Shown here piece by piece: positions 62,765 to 64,000 of a stretch of DNA of 64,000 nt. The DNA comes from Climacium dendroides (taxonomy: Eukaryota > Streptophyta > Bryopsida > Hypnales > Climaciaceae). The translations under genes were made by a program, and so were the position numbers. The first letter of the stretch is position 1, and each line of letters starts with the position of its first letter. The DNA lies in the NCBI GenBank assembly GCA_950106755.1, contig OX467089.1, positions 746,501-810,500 on the forward strand. The letters are read 5' to 3'. The notes beneath the pieces were generated by a model that did no database searches, had not been told where the DNA came from, and saw only the letters and a list, made by a program, of their open reading frames with translations.

Positions 62765-64000
62765 TTTTTATTACTTGAATTTCATGAGGTTACATTTTGT
62801 TGGACACTAAAGTACAGGGCTAGGTTCATGCCCCAATTTTTACTTTCACGTACGCGGTCATTCAAAGTGACCACCAATTGCATTTTTTTTGAATTCGTGA
62901 CTTTATGAATAATTGCAACTTGGACAACATGTTTCCCATTTTTTTTTCCCATAAATTTTATGAGGATACATTTTGTTGGACACTAAAGTACAGGGCTAGG
63001 TTCATGCCCCAATTTTTACTTTCACGTACGCGGTCATTCAAAGTGACCACTAATGGCATTTTTTTGAATTCGTGACTTTATGAATAATTGCAAGTGAACT
63101 TGCACAACATGTTTCCCATTTTTTTTTACTTGAATTTCATGAGGTTACATTTTGTTGGACACTAAAGTACATGGCTAGGTTCATGCCCCAATTTTTACTT
63201 TCACGTACGCGGTCATTCAAAGTGACCACCAATGGCATTTTCTTTGAATTCGTGACTTTATGAATAATTGCAACTTGGACAACATGTTTCCTATTTTTTT
63301 TTACGTGAATTTTATGAGGTTACATTTTGTTGGACACTAAAGTACAGGGCTAGGTTCATGCCCCAATTTTTACTTTCACGTACGCGGTCATTCAAAGTGA
63401 CCACCAATTGCATATTTTTTGAATTCGTGACTTTATGAATAATTGCAACTTGGACAACATGTTTCCTATTTTTTTTTACGTGAATTTCCTGAGGTTACAT
63501 TTTGTTGGACACTAAAGTACAGGGCTAGGTTCATGCCCCAATTTTTACTTTCACGTACGCGGTCATTCAAAGTGACCACCAATTGCGTTTATTTCGAATT
63601 CGTGACTTTATGAATAATTGCAACTTGGACAACATGTTTCCCATTTTTTTTTCCCATAAATTTTATGAGGATACATTTTGTTGGACACTAAAGTACAGGG
63701 CTAGGTTCATGCCCCAATTTTTACTTTCACGTACGCGGTCATTCAAAGTGACCACTAATTGCATTTTTTTGGAATTCGTGACTTTATGAATAATTGCAAG
63801 TGAACTTGCACAACATGTTTCCCATTTTTTTTTACTTGAATTTCATGACGTTACATTTTGTTGGACACTAAAGTACAGGGCTAGGTTCATGCCCCAATTT
63901 TTACTTTCACGTACGCGGTCATTCAAAGTGACCACCAATTGCATTTTTTTTGAATTCGTGACTTTATGAATAATTGCAACTTGGACAACATGTTTCCTAT
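62765..64000. repeat. B duplication of ~1,236 bp (7 monomers), copy 2, cut by window end
   Basis: Same order, with gcgtttatttcg for gcgtttattttg, gcattttctttg for gcattttttttg and a T-run one base shorter at about 63,060. The array continues past the window edge. Confidence 0.76.

Larger units (their letters stand above)
1..64000. repeat. Tandem satellite array, ~175-bp monomer, spans entire window
   Basis: The same unit recurs head-to-tail from the first to the last base. Landmarks in nearly every copy are an aacatgttt palindrome, a T-run of 7-11, gaggttacat, ttggacactaaagta, ttcacgtacg, ggtcattcaaagtgacc, gaattc and gactttatgaataatt. Unit starts counted by hand give lengths of 174-181 bp, mostly 175-176. 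All copies share one orientation; no inversion, transposon, microsatellite island or unique sequence was seen. This structure is that of eukaryotic satellite DNA. A (peri)centromeric or subtelomeric location is an inference. Frame is not kept from unit to unit (175 is not a multiple of 3), so reading frames close within about 250 bases, which argues against coding. The family was not recognised. Confidence 0.98.
17542..64000. repeat. Satellite subfamily B domain
   Basis: From here to the window end the monomers share gcaacttggacaac, tatttttttttacgtgaatttta, cattttgttgg, agtacagggctagg, catgccccaa, cgtacgcggtc and gcattttttttgaattcg. Recurrent variants include cccgtgaattt, cccataaattt with gaggatacat, ttttattacgtg with gagtttacat, tttcctgagg, gtatttgtgactcta (no gaattc), and units with an extra 5 bp at the start. 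These variants recur in fixed orders, forming long HOR-like duplications of 1.0-3.9 kb. B monomers differ from A at about a dozen positions yet align over their whole length, so A and B are sister subfamilies. Confidence 0.93.
53202..64000. repeat. B sub-domain with palindromic-start monomers
   Basis: Monomers beginning gcaagtgaacttgcac occur at 53202, 53558, 54264, 54619, 55675, 56031, 56736, 57616, 58147, 58677, 59382, 60262, 60793, 61323, 61854, 62560, 63090 and 63796, and nowhere earlier. They are two to six monomers apart and never adjacent. The usual start is gcaacttggac, so they are 5 bp longer. Other recurrent types are actaatggc, cccataaattt or cccattaattt with gaggatacat, tacatggctagg and tgacgttac. 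This domain probably continues beyond the window. Confidence 0.87.

Noticed and set aside
1..64000. CRISPR array or bacterial repeat system
   Set aside because: There are no unique spacers between short repeats; the entire unit is repeated and no cas-like gene is present.
1..64000. Telomeric or interstitial telomere repeats, ribosomal or tRNA genes
   Set aside because: No runs of ttaggg or tttaggg-like units and no conserved RNA gene landmarks were seen on either strand.

Overview
The whole 64 kb window is one uninterrupted array of tandem satellite DNA. I found no gene, RNA gene, transposon or unique spacer in it. The unit is about 175 bp (174-181 bp), every copy lies head-to-tail in the same orientation, and window length divided by period gives roughly 365 monomers. 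One typical monomer counted by hand is about 35% G+C and strongly T-rich on the + strand. A near-nucleosomal unit in long arrays with higher-order repeats (HORs) is typical of centromeric, pericentromeric or subtelomeric heterochromatin in eukaryotes. A plant is a reasonable guess from unit length and array style, but I do not recognise the family and cannot name the species or chromosomal domain.

Layout. (1) 1-17,541 is subfamily A. It holds 7-monomer HORs of 1,227 bp (one expanded to 9 monomers, one shortened to 6), 4-monomer units of 702 bp, and a run of 5- and 6-monomer units (877 and 1,052 bp) at 10,874-15,608, with mixed monomers between blocks. (2) At 17,542-17,716 a single chimeric monomer joins A to B. 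(3) 17,717-64,000 is subfamily B. It is built from larger recent duplications: 2,985 bp twice (18,410-24,379), 1,406 bp twice (23,721-26,532), 2,994 bp twice (26,539-32,526), 1,052 bp about 2.9 times (32,059-35,089), a 3,868-bp-offset duplication (38,894-41,412 and 42,762-45,280), a homogeneous 3- and 4-monomer stretch (48.6-50.3 kb), a 1,576-bp-offset duplication (50.4-52.6 kb), 2,646 bp twice (about 55,990-61,281) and 1,236 bp about twice (61.5-64.0 kb). The last 10.8 kb is marked by a monomer variant carrying a 6-bp perfect inverted repeat.

No genes work together here. What the sequence records is array evolution: unequal exchange, conversion between subfamilies, and replacement of small HORs by 15-17-monomer duplications. 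The repeated predicted peptides of 63-82 residues on both strands are by-products of the repeat and are not annotated as genes. Identity statements come from reading by eye at diagnostic sites, not from computed alignments. Both window ends lie inside the array, so its full size is unknown.
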